From: an uncultured Acetatifactor sp.
GTDB taxonomy: Bacteria; Bacillota; Clostridia; Lachnospirales; Lachnospiraceae
Direction: 5' to 3'
Assembly: GCA_947595925.1 (NCBI GenBank)
Contig: CANQEV010000012.1
Location: forward strand, 1 to 61,382
DNA: 61,382 nt
In this document: one piece after another, positions 45,293 to 54,454 of the stretch
Layout: each line of letters starts with the position of its first letter
How positions within the stretch are numbered: position 1 is the first letter of the stretch
Program-made: the position numbers and the translations under genes
Notes under the pieces: model-generated
What the model was told of the DNA's origin: nothing
Seen by the model: only the letters and a program-made list of their open reading frames with translations
The model's database searches: none

Positions 45293-46195
45293 TCAGCTTC
45301 CAAAGATTTCCAAAAGTCTATCCAGATCGTCATGATTGTAGAATTCTACCTCTATCTTACCCGCGCCGTTTCCTTTTGGAGAAATGGATACTTTGGTTCC
45401 AAGCCTCTTTTTCAGCTTCTCCTCCACATCCTGATAAACGATCATCAGAGATTTATCCTCTTCCTCTTTCTTTTCCCTTTCCTTGGGCGGTTTATTCAAA
45501 TTTTTTACCAGCTTCTCCACTTCGCGGACATTCAGCTTTTCATCAAAAATTTTTTGGGCAATGGCATACTGCTGCTGATGATCCTCTATTGCCAAGAGAG
45601 CCCTGGCGTGACCTGTACTGATCATGTCGTCGATCACCATCTGTTGTACTTCATCAGAAAGTTTCAGAAGACGGATGGAGTTTGTGACAGCAGTCCTGCT
45701 CTTGGACACCCTCTCGGCAACTTCATCCTGCTTTAAATGAAATTCCTCCAGAAGGCGTTTGTAAGCCTGCGCCTCTTCGATTGGGTTCAGATCCTCTCTC
45801 TGAATATTTTCAATGAGTGAGATCTCCGCAATCTCCTGTTCCGAGTAGTCCCGGATAATTACCGGTATTTCTTTCAGACCCGCCAGCTTTGCCGCTCTCC
45901 ACCTGCGCTCTCCGGCAATTATCTCATAGTGATCCTTGCGATCCTGCACCAGGATGGGCTGCAGCAGACCAAACTGTTTAATGGAATCCGAAAGTTCCTG
46001 AAGAGCATCCTCATCGAAATTCTTTCTCGGCTGCCTTCGATTGGGCTCTACCAGAGTGATCTTTACCATGACCTCAGAACCCTTTTCTTCCGCACTGCTG
46101 CCAGAGCTTGTCGTCCCATTTTCCTTCTTTACATCCTTGTTTTCCGGAATCAGGGAATCCAGTCCCTTTCCAAGTCCTCCTCTTTTTAACGCCAT
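45293..46195 (-). CDS. parB: chromosome-partitioning protein ParB (Spo0J)
   Basis: A 300-residue ParB/Spo0J CTPase clamp that loads on parS. The N-terminal ALKRGGLGKGLDSLIPEN, the nucleotide-binding IAGERRWRAAKLA, and the helix-turn-helix KQDEVAERVSKSRTAVTN are present, with a C-terminal dimerisation domain. The start is the ATG at 46195 with GAGAGGA upstream, 19 bp after parA. Perfect parS sites lie 1.4 and 3.4 kb away. Confidence 0.95.
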   Translation of the reverse strand: MALKRGGLGKGLDSLIPENKDVKKENGTTSSGSSAEEKGSEVMVKITLVEPNRRQPRKNFDEDALQELSDSIKQFGLLQPILVQDRKDHYEIIAGERRWRAAKLAGLKEIPVIIRDYSEQEIAEISLIENIQREDLNPIEEAQAYKRLLEEFHLKQDEVAERVSKSRTAVTNSIRLLKLSDEVQQMVIDDMISTGHARALLAIEDHQQQYAIAQKIFDEKLNVREVEKLVKNLNKPPKEREKKEEEDKSLMIVYQDVEEKLKKRLGTKVSISPKGNGAGKIEVEFYNHDDLDRLLEIFGS

Positions 46196-46214
46196 CGCTT
46201 CCTCTCCTCTTTTA

Positions 46215-46991
46215 TCAGTTTTCCTCTGCTCCGTTTCCGTCAATCAATTCTTTGGCCAGCTGCATATAAGCTTCTGCTCCCGCCGACTTTGGATCATAAA
46301 GCGTGATGGGCATACCATAACTGGGCGCTTCCGCAAGCCTGACATTCCTGGGAATCATCGTATTATAAATATGATGTCTCAGGTTTTCCTTTACATTTTC
46401 CACTACCTGTGCAGAAAGATTCGTCCTGGAATCGTACATGGTGAACACCACGCCCTCGATATCCAGTCCCGGATTCAACCTTTCTCTTACAAGGTTGATG
46501 GTATGGATCAACTGGCTCAGTCCCTCCAGGGCATAAAACTCACACTGGATGGGGACCAGAACACTGTCCGCCGTAGTCATGGCGTTTATTGTCAGCATAT
46601 TTAAGGAAGGCGGGCAATCGATTATAATATAATCATAGTCCTCCTTAACATAGTCCACTTCATTTTTCAGGATATATTCCTTTTTTTCCACGCCGATCAG
46701 TTCTATCTCTGCCGCCGCAAGGTTTACATTCGCAGGGATCAGGGACACGTTTTCCACTACACTTTTGATCAGGCAGTCATTTATGGTACAGCCTCCCAGG
46801 ATCAGCTCATAGATGGTATTTTCTGCATTGTTCTTGTCTACGCCAAACCCGCTGGTCGCATTTCCCTGGGGATCCGTGTCAATCAATAATACCTTCTTCT
46901 GATTTGCAGCCAATGCCGCCGCTAAGTTAATAGAAGTGGTCGTCTTTCCCACTCCGCCCTTTTGGTTTGCAACCGCGATTACTTTTCCCAT
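46215..46991 (-). CDS. parA: chromosome-partitioning ATPase ParA (Soj)
   Basis: A 258-residue deviant Walker ATPase: KGGVGKTTTSINLAAALA is the Walker A, with DTDPQGNATSGFG and IIIDCPPSLN further on. It uses ATP-dependent DNA binding and ParB-stimulated hydrolysis to segregate origins and, in Bacillus, controls DnaA. The start is the ATG at 46991 (MGKVIAVANQKGG) with AAAGG upstream; an earlier ATG at 47027 lacks homology. Confidence 0.96.
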   Translation of the reverse strand: MGKVIAVANQKGGVGKTTTSINLAAALAANQKKVLLIDTDPQGNATSGFGVDKNNAENTIYELILGGCTINDCLIKSVVENVSLIPANVNLAAAEIELIGVEKKEYILKNEVDYVKEDYDYIIIDCPPSLNMLTINAMTTADSVLVPIQCEFYALEGLSQLIHTINLVRERLNPGLDIEGVVFTMYDSRTNLSAQVVENVKENLRHHIYNTMIPRNVRLAEAPSYGMPITLYDPKSAGAEAYMQLAKELIDGNGAEEN

Positions 46992-47557
46992 CCGTACCTT
47001 TACACCTTTCTCTTTTCTGTCAGGCATTTCACTTGCTGCACCGCTTACCCAGTTGGTCGGGCGGCCTCTACGCCTTTTTCTTTTCTGCCAGGAATTTCTC
47101 AGCAGCCGGGTTCCGTACTTTCTGATCCTTACAATTCAGCCGCTTGCCGTTCCGTTTTCCTGTTTTTCGCGGGCCTGTCCAGAATTTGAAACGATTCAGC
47201 CGCCAAATTCCGAAAAAATCCTGCCTGTACGGATCTTTCCCGATCTCCGGCATCCAGAGGAATCGTTTTTTCTCTGCGCAATCATTATAACACTTTTAAT
47301 ACCATATATCTACTGATTATTTCATCAGCGGAGAAAAAAGTCAACAGAAAAATAATTTACTTTTCGACTCACAGAGAGAAACGGACCCGCGACATAGAAT
47401 TTTCATCCATATCCTTCGTCGGACAACCCAGACGGAACAGAAAACTCTTATGAAAACCTAAAATATAGGAACCTAAAAAACTGACAGAAAGCTAAAGCTA
47501 CATAGAAGTACGAAAGATTTCGCAAAATATCATTGAAAGATTAGAACACAAATAACC

Positions 47558-47717
47558 AAACACAAGATATAGAGGTATTTTTGCAGTATTTTTTTAGTTC
47601 CTTTTTAAGATCAAAACACTACCATATCTTGTGTTTTTATGTTTCACGTGAAACATGATATAGATATCTTTATTAGCATATTTTTTTATAAAATTGCACC
47701 ACTAGATATTGTGGTTT
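47558..47717. repeat. three copies of a 16-bp semi-palindromic motif near parS
   Basis: Copies: ACACAAGATATAGAGG (about 47560-47575, inverted), CTACCATATCTTGTGT (about 47619-47634) and CCACTAGATATTGTGG (about 47699-47714). The third is a near-perfect palindrome. They resemble the NrdR box pattern ACACWATATATWGTGT at 12-13 of 16 positions, but no nrd gene is nearby. Confidence 0.5.
47640..47655. other. parS site (perfect)
   Basis: TGTTTCACGTGAAACA is an exact 16-bp ParB/Spo0J binding palindrome, embedded in an 18-bp perfect palindrome. Confidence 0.97.
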
Positions 47718-47889
47718 TATAAAAATCATTTGGACGGAAAGAAAAACCGCCTGCGAGGAAAAACGAACCGTGCCGCTGCAACTTCTTAAAATGTAATTTT
47801 TGTGAAATATTCATTTTTGCTTTTCTTTTTTTAGTATATACGCTATAATCATAGACAATAGAAAAACCTTAGGAAACGGAAAAATATCC

Positions 47890-48813
47890 ATGGAACAGAC
47901 AGATCAATTCAGAGAGTCCCTGCCCTTGTTTCTTATTGAATTGTTACAAGATCAATATGGAAGTGAATGGACCGAAAAGATCCTATCGGGATATACTAAA
48001 AAGCGCCATGTGACCCTGCGCGTAAATACCCTGAAATCTTCCTTGGCAGAGACCTTGGAAGTACTTCAAAATTCCGGTATAACCTATCAAACCGTTCCCT
48101 GGTATGAAAATGCCCTGATCCTTGACAACACGGATGAAAATGTACTCCGGGAATTATCACTATATAAAGAGGGAAAGATATATCTGCAAAGTCTTTCTTC
48201 CATGATCCCGCCCCTTGTTCTGAACCCCAGGGCAGGTGCAGATATCCTGGACATGACAGCGGCGCCCGGCGGAAAAACAACACAAATGGCTGCAATGACA
48301 GAAAACCGGGCCCATATTACGGCGTGCGAGCTAAATTCTGTCAGGGCGGAAAGGCTGAGATACAATGTGCAGAAACAGGGTGCTTCCTGTGTTCTGGTTA
48401 TGCAGAAGGATGCGAGACAGCTGGACAATTTCTTTGCATTTGATCAGATCCTATTAGACGCCCCCTGCAGTGGAAGCGGTGTATTGAGCACTCTTGATAA
48501 AAATGCAAATACCCATTATACCAGGCAACTAATCGATAAATCAGTAAAAACACAGAAGGCCCTTATTTCAAAAGCCGCAGAACTGTTAAAAAAGGGACAG
48601 CAGATGGTTTATTCTACATGCTCCATCCTGGCATGTGAAAACGAAGATATCATATCCTATGCCGTCTCAAAGAAAAAATTGAAACTTGTATCAATCGAAA
48701 CGGAGGAATGGAATGATCTTACATTGCTCCCAGTTAAACAGAAAGGAGTTGTTTGTATTGCGCCAAACGAATTCTATGAAGGATTTTTCATTGCAAAACT
48801 CGAAAAAATCTGA
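47890..48813 (+). CDS. RsmB/NOP2/Sun-family RNA m5C methyltransferase
   Basis: A 307-residue class I SAM-dependent RNA cytosine methyltransferase. Motif I is DMTAAPGGKTTQMAA, motif IV is DAPCSGSGVLS with the catalytic Cys, and motif VI is YSTCSILACENED with the second Cys. An N-terminal segment (RVNTLKSS) matches the family. The exact rRNA or tRNA site is unknown. It lies on the plus strand, against most neighbours, between two parS sites, and looks more AT-rich than the left half of the window. Confidence 0.88.
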   Translation: MEQTDQFRESLPLFLIELLQDQYGSEWTEKILSGYTKKRHVTLRVNTLKSSLAETLEVLQNSGITYQTVPWYENALILDNTDENVLRELSLYKEGKIYLQSLSSMIPPLVLNPRAGADILDMTAAPGGKTTQMAAMTENRAHITACELNSVRAERLRYNVQKQGASCVLVMQKDARQLDNFFAFDQILLDAPCSGSGVLSTLDKNANTHYTRQLIDKSVKTQKALISKAAELLKKGQQMVYSTCSILACENEDIISYAVSKKKLKLVSIETEEWNDLTLLPVKQKGVVCIAPNEFYEGFFIAKLEKI

Positions 48814-49360
48814 AGCAGATGAAAATTTACAAGATAAACCAAAAAAGACTAATATCGCTGTCCGCATCCTGTTTATCATCAGAGTTATCCTATGGATCAC
48901 AGCCGCCTCAGCCACTGTCTACTGGATTTATTGGTCTTTCAATTTATATAAGATGGGAATACATGATTTCCACGAATATAGCGTCAATTTACGTCCAGTT
49001 TTTGGAAGATGCCTTTTAATTTCACTGGCGAGCCTGTGCATCAGCCTGATCCTGAGAAGCATAAGTGACATGATAAAGAAAAATGTTCAGAACAAAGCGA
49101 TACGCTGCATGTTTATTCTCCGAGTTGTCTTATGGATCACAGCAACGGCAGCAACTCTTTATTGGCTCTATTGGTCTTTTAAATTATTTGAGATTGGAAT
49201 GACAACTGCACAGGAACAAAGCGATTATTTTACCCCTATATTTGGATGGAGCGTATTGATCACCATCATAAGCGTTTGCCTCAGTCTAGCCCTTCGTAAC
49301 ATCAGTAATAAGATTGGATTGGAAGAAGACGATGATAAATTAGATGTAAATCCCATGTAA
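48758..49360 (+). CDS. small membrane protein with an internal duplication
   Basis: About 200 residues of unknown function with four hydrophobic segments arranged as two copies of a two-helix module. Copy 1 contains RVILWITAASATVYWIYWSF, and copy 2 contains RVVLWITATAATLYWLYWSF. Each is followed after about 30 residues by a second helix (ISLASLCISLILRSIS; ITIISVCLSLALRNIS). The start is uncertain: TTG at 48758 lies 9 nt after AAAGGAG, and ATG at 48776 is the alternative. Either overlaps the upstream methyltransferase gene. Confidence 0.65.
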   Translation: MRQTNSMKDFSLQNSKKSEADENLQDKPKKTNIAVRILFIIRVILWITAASATVYWIYWSFNLYKMGIHDFHEYSVNLRPVFGRCLLISLASLCISLILRSISDMIKKNVQNKAIRCMFILRVVLWITATAATLYWLYWSFKLFEIGMTTAQEQSDYFTPIFGWSVLITIISVCLSLALRNISNKIGLEEDDDKLDVNPM

Positions 49361-49368
49361 TAAGTATA

Positions 49369-49450
49369 AACCCACATCCTTCTAAAAACAGTGCCTGCAA
49401 GATTAACGCAGTTCTGCTTTTTTCTCACAGAATGATGTGGGTTCTTTTTT
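49369..49450 (+). terminator. terminator of the plus-strand pair
   Basis: Arms AACCCACATC (49369-49378) and GATGTGGGTT (49434-49443) form a 10-bp stem followed by CTTTTTT. The long loop contains a small inner hairpin GCAGTTCTGC. Confidence 0.65.
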
Positions 49451-49459
49451 CTAAAATAG

Positions 49460-49638
49460 ATACCATATCTTGTGGTTTTCTCTGCAAAATAAGGATTTTA
49501 AAAATGATCTTCTTTCAAACTCAAAAATACAAAATATAGAAAAAATCAAATTAGTAAATACCTTATTTTGTAGTGTTCCCGTTTCATGTTTCATGTTTCA
49601 CGTGAAACATTTCAAAAACTAGATATTGTGGTTATGAT
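49460..49638. repeat. further copies of the ATATCTTGTG-type motif around the second parS
   Basis: Copies at 49460-49479 (TACCATATCTTGTGGTTTTC) and 49615-49632 (ACTAGATATTGTGGTT), with weaker ones at about 49528 (ACAAAATATAG, inverted) and 49558 (TACCTTATTTTGTAG). They flank parS as the first set does. Confidence 0.45.
49594..49609. other. parS site (perfect)
   Basis: A second exact TGTTTCACGTGAAACA, directly preceded by a partial TGTTTCA repeat. Confidence 0.97.
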
Positions 49639-50111
49639 TTTTAAACCTGGCTCTTTCATAAAAAACAATATCCATACATTCATTGATATGTTCTATCTTA
49701 CCCATTCGATGATATCCCATCTTTTCATACAGATGCAGATTACCCTTTTCCTGAAGAAGTGTATCCAAACACCAATAGTCAGAACCATATATACGCTCTA
49801 ATTCAAGAATCCTTTCCTGGCATATCCCTTATTTCTATATTCTTGCAGGATCCACATTGGCGATATTCTTTTTCTGCTGCCATCTTTTTTATCGACAATT
49901 CGGACAGCACCGACTTTTTGGCCTTCTACTAATATAAAATAATACATCGTCCATGGCTGACTGAATCTTGCCATAATCTTTTCAAGGTTTTCCGCTGCAG
50001 GACTTATTTCATAATCCCGATATTTTTTAGAAGATCAGAAAATGCCTCAACCTGCATTTTCCAAATTTCTTCCATATCTTCTTTCTTGGCTTGACTCAAG
50101 GTTACACGCAT
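49619..50111 (-). pseudogene. GNAT acetyltransferase pseudogene (two -1 frameshifts)
   Basis: Read on the minus strand from ATG at 50111, the frame gives MRVTLSQAKKEDMEEIW and then stops; shifting the frame at the A6 run (50023-50028) continues with YRDYEISPAAENLEK, FSQPWTMYYFILVEGQKVG and RKRISPMWILQEYRNKGYA. A second shift near 49818 continues with RILELERIYGSDYWCLDTL, LQEKGNLHLYEKMGYHRMG and a stop at 49619. Together this is a complete GNAT-family N-acetyltransferase of about 164 residues. Both breaks are consistent with loss of one base in a homopolymer, so sequencing error is possible. Confidence 0.8.
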
Positions 50112-50188
50112 AACAATGCACTTCTTTCCGAAAAAAACACACTATATATCAACATAATAATCTTTAATACAACACAAATTCTAAAAAA

Positions 50189-50204
50189 TGTTTCACATGA
50201 AACT
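50189..50204. other. degenerate parS-like site
   Basis: TGTTTCACATGAAACT matches the parS palindrome at 14 of 16 positions, but the central CACGTG is changed to CACATG. It could be a weak or lost site. Confidence 0.4.
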
Positions 50205-50266
50205 TTAATTATATTTGCTTCAAAAGTTCTTGCTTATAATATAGATCAAAATCTTCTTTTTCTGAC

Positions 50267-51232
50267 CTATATAATTGGTATCAAAATTTTAATTCTGGTT
50301 CCCGCATTATAAGCGGAATCTATTTGAATACTGCCGCTGAGAAGTGCCACTCTCTCCTTAACCATGTTCAATCCAAAATGGAAACCATCGTTTAATTCTA
50401 TTTTTGTGGGATCAAAACCTTTTCCATCATCCTCAATATAAATGTAGATCTGATTAGACTGCTGCTGAAAGATAAAATGAATACAATAGGCTTCCGCATG
50501 CTTTTTTATGTTTTGAAAACATTCTTCTATGATCCGATAAACAGAAGTGAGAATAAGCTGATCGCTGCATGTAATTTCATCTATATGCGAATCGATAAAA
50601 TAATCTTCGCTTTCATTTAATAGTTCCAATAATTTATGCAGAGCAGACTCCATCCCTATATTGTCTATCACCATGGGCCTAAGATTATAGATAATACCTC
50701 TGATCTCATCCGCGGAATCGCTTAAACTCTGTTTTGCAATGGAAAGTTCCATTTTTGTCTGAACTGGATTCGTGTCAATATTTTGTAAGCAGGAATCCAT
50801 TTTAGAAATAATGTACGCTATATTTTGAAGCGCCGCGTCATGCAGATCTCTTGCAATTCTCTGACGCTCCTGTTCCAAATATTTCAGTCCCAATGTATTG
50901 GCGGGATTCGTATTTGTGTCAGACGCTAAGACTTCCACTATCATCTCAATATTTTCATTTATCTTATCATACTGCTCCTGTAAAGAATCATACTCCGTCT
51001 GCAGATCTTCCAGCTGGCCGCGGCAATATTCTACCTCCTCATTTTCTCCCTTTTTTGATCTGGGAGAAAAGACATACTCATATTCCGTATATTGATTTTT
51101 CAGGGTTTCATATAATTTTGAAATACGGATTATCTCTTTATGACATTCCTCCTGTTTCAGAGAAATTTCGCCCGCTTTGGATTGAAAGTCGCTTAAAAGA
51201 TTCTGCAGTTTCATCTTAGAAGATTCATTCAT
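50267..51232 (-). CDS. orphan cytoplasmic DegS/NarL-type sensor histidine kinase
   Basis: A 321-residue soluble histidine kinase. Residues 1-105 are predicted coiled coil. The HisKA_3 dimerisation motif ERQRIARDLHDAALQNIAYI contains phospho-acceptor His131. A HATPase domain follows (RIIEECFQNIKKHAEA N-box, EDDGKGFDP G1-box, FHFGLNMVKERVALL G2-box). The layout resembles Bacillus DegS. No response regulator gene is adjacent. A LexA-box-like palindrome sits 20 bp upstream of the start. Confidence 0.88.
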   Translation of the reverse strand: MNESSKMKLQNLLSDFQSKAGEISLKQEECHKEIIRISKLYETLKNQYTEYEYVFSPRSKKGENEEVEYCRGQLEDLQTEYDSLQEQYDKINENIEMIVEVLASDTNTNPANTLGLKYLEQERQRIARDLHDAALQNIAYIISKMDSCLQNIDTNPVQTKMELSIAKQSLSDSADEIRGIIYNLRPMVIDNIGMESALHKLLELLNESEDYFIDSHIDEITCSDQLILTSVYRIIEECFQNIKKHAEAYCIHFIFQQQSNQIYIYIEDDGKGFDPTKIELNDGFHFGLNMVKERVALLSGSIQIDSAYNAGTRIKILIPII

Positions 51233-51251
51233 AGACAGTACCTTTCCATAT

Positions 51252-51265
51252 AGAACATTTGTTCG
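51252..51265 (-). promoter_or_regulatory. LexA (SOS) box-like palindrome before the orphan kinase
   Basis: On the minus strand CGAACAAATGTTCT matches the Gram-positive SOS box CGAACRNRYGTTYC at 13 of 14 positions, 20-33 bp upstream of the kinase start codon, where repression would be expected. Confidence 0.45.
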
Positions 51266-51410
51266 AATAGTAAGTAGTATTAAAGATAGGTTTACAACAG
51301 TATGGATGAGAGGTCATGCAGGAAAAATCTTCCTGCCGGGATCGCTCTTTTCTGCGTTTTTGAACAATGTATGCTGAACTACATAAATTAAATCTCGTAA
51401 AGATCTCACT

Positions 51411-52130
51411 TTAAAGAGGAGTTCTGCCAGGTACACCCGCCTTCCGGGGATATCTCATATCTGTTTCCTTCACTTTTTTTATTACAGATAAATTTCTATA
51501 AATGTCTGATGCCGGAAGACAAAATTCTACCTGCCGTTCCACCCGGCCCCCAAGTATCCTGATCGCCTTTTCAGCATTTTCAATCTCTTCTGAGATTTTT
51601 TCCGATTTATAAGAGATAAACTGACCGCCTGTCTTTACAAAAGGCAGGCAGTATTCCGATAAAGTGGAAAGATTTGCGACCGCCCTGGAAACACAGAGAT
51701 CAAAGGTTTCACGGAATGGTTTCTGCCTTGCAAGATCCTCCGCTCTCCCATGGACAGTTTCCACTTTGGAAAGCCCCAATTCCCGAACAACTGCCTCTAA
51801 AAAAAGAATCCTCTTATTCAAAGAATCCAAAAGGGTGACTTCCAAATTCGGAAAAGCGATCTTAAGCGCAAGACCAGGAAATCCTGCGCCTGTCCCCACA
51901 TCGATCAGCCTGATCTCCTGATTCAGGTCACAGGCTTTGACCAGAGAAATGCTGTCGATAAAATGCTTTTTCATGACATCCTGATATTCCGTGATCGCAG
52001 TAAGGTTTATCTTCTCATTCCACTCGATCAACAGTTCATAATATCTCAAAAACTGCCTGATCTGTTCATCTGTCAAAGAAATACCAAGTTCTTCCGCATC
52101 TCTCTGAAACTGCGAGGCGTCATAGTTCAT
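51411..52130 (-). CDS. rsmG: 16S rRNA (guanine527-N7)-methyltransferase RsmG
   Basis: A 239-residue SAM-dependent rRNA methyltransferase (GidB). The SAM-binding motif RLIDVGTGAGFPGLALKIAF and the family ending RYPRKAGVPGRTPL are present. The start is the ATG at 52130; another at 52151 has a weaker ribosome site. It is the neighbour of mnmG, as in most bacteria, but 250 bp downstream of it. Confidence 0.93.
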   Translation of the reverse strand: MNYDASQFQRDAEELGISLTDEQIRQFLRYYELLIEWNEKINLTAITEYQDVMKKHFIDSISLVKACDLNQEIRLIDVGTGAGFPGLALKIAFPNLEVTLLDSLNKRILFLEAVVRELGLSKVETVHGRAEDLARQKPFRETFDLCVSRAVANLSTLSEYCLPFVKTGGQFISYKSEKISEEIENAEKAIRILGGRVERQVEFCLPASDIYRNLSVIKKVKETDMRYPRKAGVPGRTPL

Positions 52131-52206
52131 ATTTACACTGGTTCCTCTCATTTTCTTTTAAGCATAGATCATACAAAATATGCTATCTTATCAATTTTCC
52201 ATGAGG

Positions 52207-52215
52207 ATTATATCA
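52207..52215 (-). promoter_or_regulatory. extended -10 promoter element for rsmG
   Basis: The minus-strand motif TGATATAAT is an extended -10 without a good -35, 60-80 bp upstream of rsmG. Confidence 0.4.
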
Positions 52216-52399
52216 TTCCGCATATAAAAAATATAGAAGATGTCAATATTGTATTACAAACATGCACCTACAATATTTCAAACATACAAGACGATAAATA
52301 AATTTAAGTTACTATAGAACGATTACAAATATTTTCAAATCCAAAGAAAAGCGAAAATATTTTTAGCTTCCATGGATCAAACATATCTATTTTCACATT

Positions 52400-54454
52400 C
52401 TAAGAATTACTCTTTGTTTTTTCCAAGTAGACCAGCAGAACGGATACATCCGCCGGTGATACGCCGGATATCCTGGAAGCCTGTCCAAGCGATATGGGTC
52501 GAAATTCCTTCAGTTTTTGCCGCGCTTCCAATCGAAGGGAGGGAACCTGATCGTAATTTATATCTGAAGGAATCTCTTTCTTCTCCAATTTTTTATACTG
52601 TTCTACCTGACGCTTCTGCCGGACAATATATCCTTCATATTTAATCTCGATCTCGATCTGATCGATGATCTCCTGGGAAAGTTTTCCATCGGAAGTCATA
52701 TACCGCCCATAAGATATATATTCTTCAAAAACACTGGATCTTTCACGGTCAATCTCTGCTATATTCTCATAGTTCAGTTCCGGACGACACAGCAGCTCCG
52801 CAAGGCTGACAGCCGTTTTCAGGGGAACGCTCCCATGAGCCTCCATAAAACGCTGGATCTCCTGACCGGCGCCCACCTTTGTCTCCTTCAGCCGGGCAAT
52901 TTCCTTTTCGATCAGTTCTTCTTTCATCAGAAGATCCTGATACTGCTGTTCCGAAATCAGCCCAATCTCATAACCTTTTTTTCTGAGCCTGCGGTCCGCG
53001 TTATCCTGACGAAGCAATAATCGGTATTCCGCCCTGGAGGTCATCATACGATAGGGCTCCCTGTTATCCTTCGTCACAAGGTCATCTATCAACACTCCGA
53101 TATAACTCTCAGACCGGTCCATGATCAGGGGTTCTCTCCCAAAGATTTCCATAGCCGCGTTGATCCCTGCTACCAATCCCTGGCAGGCAGCTTCCTCATA
53201 ACCGCTGCTTCCGTTAAACTGTCCGCCGGCGAAAAGTCCACGGATCTTCTTAAATTCCAGAGAAGGGTAGAGCTGATTGGCGTTGATGCAGTCGTACTCG
53301 ATGGCATAGGCGTTTCTCACGATCTTGCAGTTCTCCAGACCGGGAACCGTACGGTACATTGCAAGCTGAACATCCTCCGGAAGAGAAGACGACATCCCTC
53401 CCACATACATCTCGTGGGTGTGAAGTCCCTCAGGTTCCAAAAAGACCTGATGCCTCTCCTTGTCCGAAAATTTGACAACCTTATCTTCTATGGAAGGACA
53501 ATACCTGGGACCCGTTCCCTCAATGATCCCCGCATAGATAGGAGATCTGTCCAGATTTGCCCGGATGATATCATGGGTCTCCTGATTCGTATAGGTCAGC
53601 CAGCAGGAAGCCTGGTCTTTCTGGATTGTCTCCGGGTCCGTAGAAAAAGAAAAGGGAACGATCCTCTCATCTCCAAATTGTTCTTCCATTTTTGAGTAAT
53701 CGATAGTCCTTCCGTCCATTCTGGCGGGAGTACCCGTCTTAAACCTGCGGAGCACGATACCCATATTTTCGAGAGATTCTGTGAGATGTGTGGCGGCCTG
53801 AAGCCCGTTGGGACCGGTATAGGTAATCGCCTCCCCACAGAGACACCTGGCGTTTAAGTAAGTTCCCGTACAAAGGATCACTGCCTTACACTCATAAACC
53901 GCGCCGGTAAATGTCTTCACGCCTGTAACTTTTTTCTCGGCAGTTCCGCTTGCGCCGACTGCTTTACCGTTTTTAATAAGATCCTTGTTATCACTGCCAT
54001 CAGAATCTAAAGAACCTTCCTGAGACAGAGAGACAGCAGAAGAATCTTCTGAGAGATCTTCCCACAAAAGTTCACAGACCTCCGCCTGTTTGATCGTCAG
54101 ATGCTCCTGTCCCTCCAAAACCTTTCTCATCGCTCTGGAATATTCCGCTTTGTCCGCCTGGGCCCTCAGGGAATGGACTGCCGGCCCTTTGGAAACATTC
54201 AGCATTTTCGACTGGATAAAGGTCTTGTCGATATTTTTCCCCATCTCCCCGCCCAGGGCGTCCAGTTCCCTCACAAGATGCCCTTTGGAAGAGCCGCCGA
54301 TATTTGGATTGCATGGCATTAAGGCAATACTGTCCACACTGACCGTAAAGATCACCGTCTCCAGACCCAGTCTCGCACAGGCAAGGGCGGCTTCACATCC
54401 CGCATGCCCGGCTCCTATCACGCATACATCTACTTTTTCTCTGATTTCGCTCAC
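52400..54454 (-). CDS. mnmG: tRNA uridine-5-carboxymethylaminomethyl(34) synthesis enzyme MnmG
   Basis: A 684-residue FAD-dependent partner of MnmE in wobble-uridine modification. The N-terminal FAD motif [19 protein letters not shown] and the signature [20 protein letters not shown] are present. It is about 55 residues longer than E. coli MnmG, mainly from a polar Ser/Asp/Gly-rich insertion at about residues 136-175 (about 53930-54050). The start is a GTG at 54454 with a weak GAGAAG site. The region immediately upstream is a 106-bp tandem duplication. Confidence 0.95.
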   Translation of the reverse strand: MSEIREKVDVCVIGAGHAGCEAALACARLGLETVIFTVSVDSIALMPCNPNIGGSSKGHLVRELDALGGEMGKNIDKTFIQSKMLNVSKGPAVHSLRAQADKAEYSRAMRKVLEGQEHLTIKQAEVCELLWEDLSEDSSAVSLSQEGSLDSDGSDNKDLIKNGKAVGASGTAEKKVTGVKTFTGAVYECKAVILCTGTYLNARCLCGEAITYTGPNGLQAATHLTESLENMGIVLRRFKTGTPARMDGRTIDYSKMEEQFGDERIVPFSFSTDPETIQKDQASCWLTYTNQETHDIIRANLDRSPIYAGIIEGTGPRYCPSIEDKVVKFSDKERHQVFLEPEGLHTHEMYVGGMSSSLPEDVQLAMYRTVPGLENCKIVRNAYAIEYDCINANQLYPSLEFKKIRGLFAGGQFNGSSGYEEAACQGLVAGINAAMEIFGREPLIMDRSESYIGVLIDDLVTKDNREPYRMMTSRAEYRLLLRQDNADRRLRKKGYEIGLISEQQYQDLLMKEELIEKEIARLKETKVGAGQEIQRFMEAHGSVPLKTAVSLAELLCRPELNYENIAEIDRERSSVFEEYISYGRYMTSDGKLSQEIIDQIEIEIKYEGYIVRQKRQVEQYKKLEKKEIPSDINYDQVPSLRLEARQKLKEFRPISLGQASRISGVSPADVSVLLVYLEKTKSNS

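Larger units (their letters stand above)
46992..47889. other. parA leader and parS region
   Basis: About 900 bp between divergent parA and the rRNA methyltransferase gene. I see no gene. The left part (47028-47230) contains degenerate repeats of the parA leader and GATTCAGCCGC elements. The centre has a possible parA -10 TATAAT (minus strand, 47284-47289). The right part is AT-rich and holds parS and copies of an ATATCTTGTG-type motif. Confidence 0.6.

Noticed and set aside
47558..47717. calling the ATATCTTGTG motifs true NrdR boxes
   Set aside because: Match is only 12-13 of 16 and no nrd gene lies in the window; kept as an unexplained repeat.
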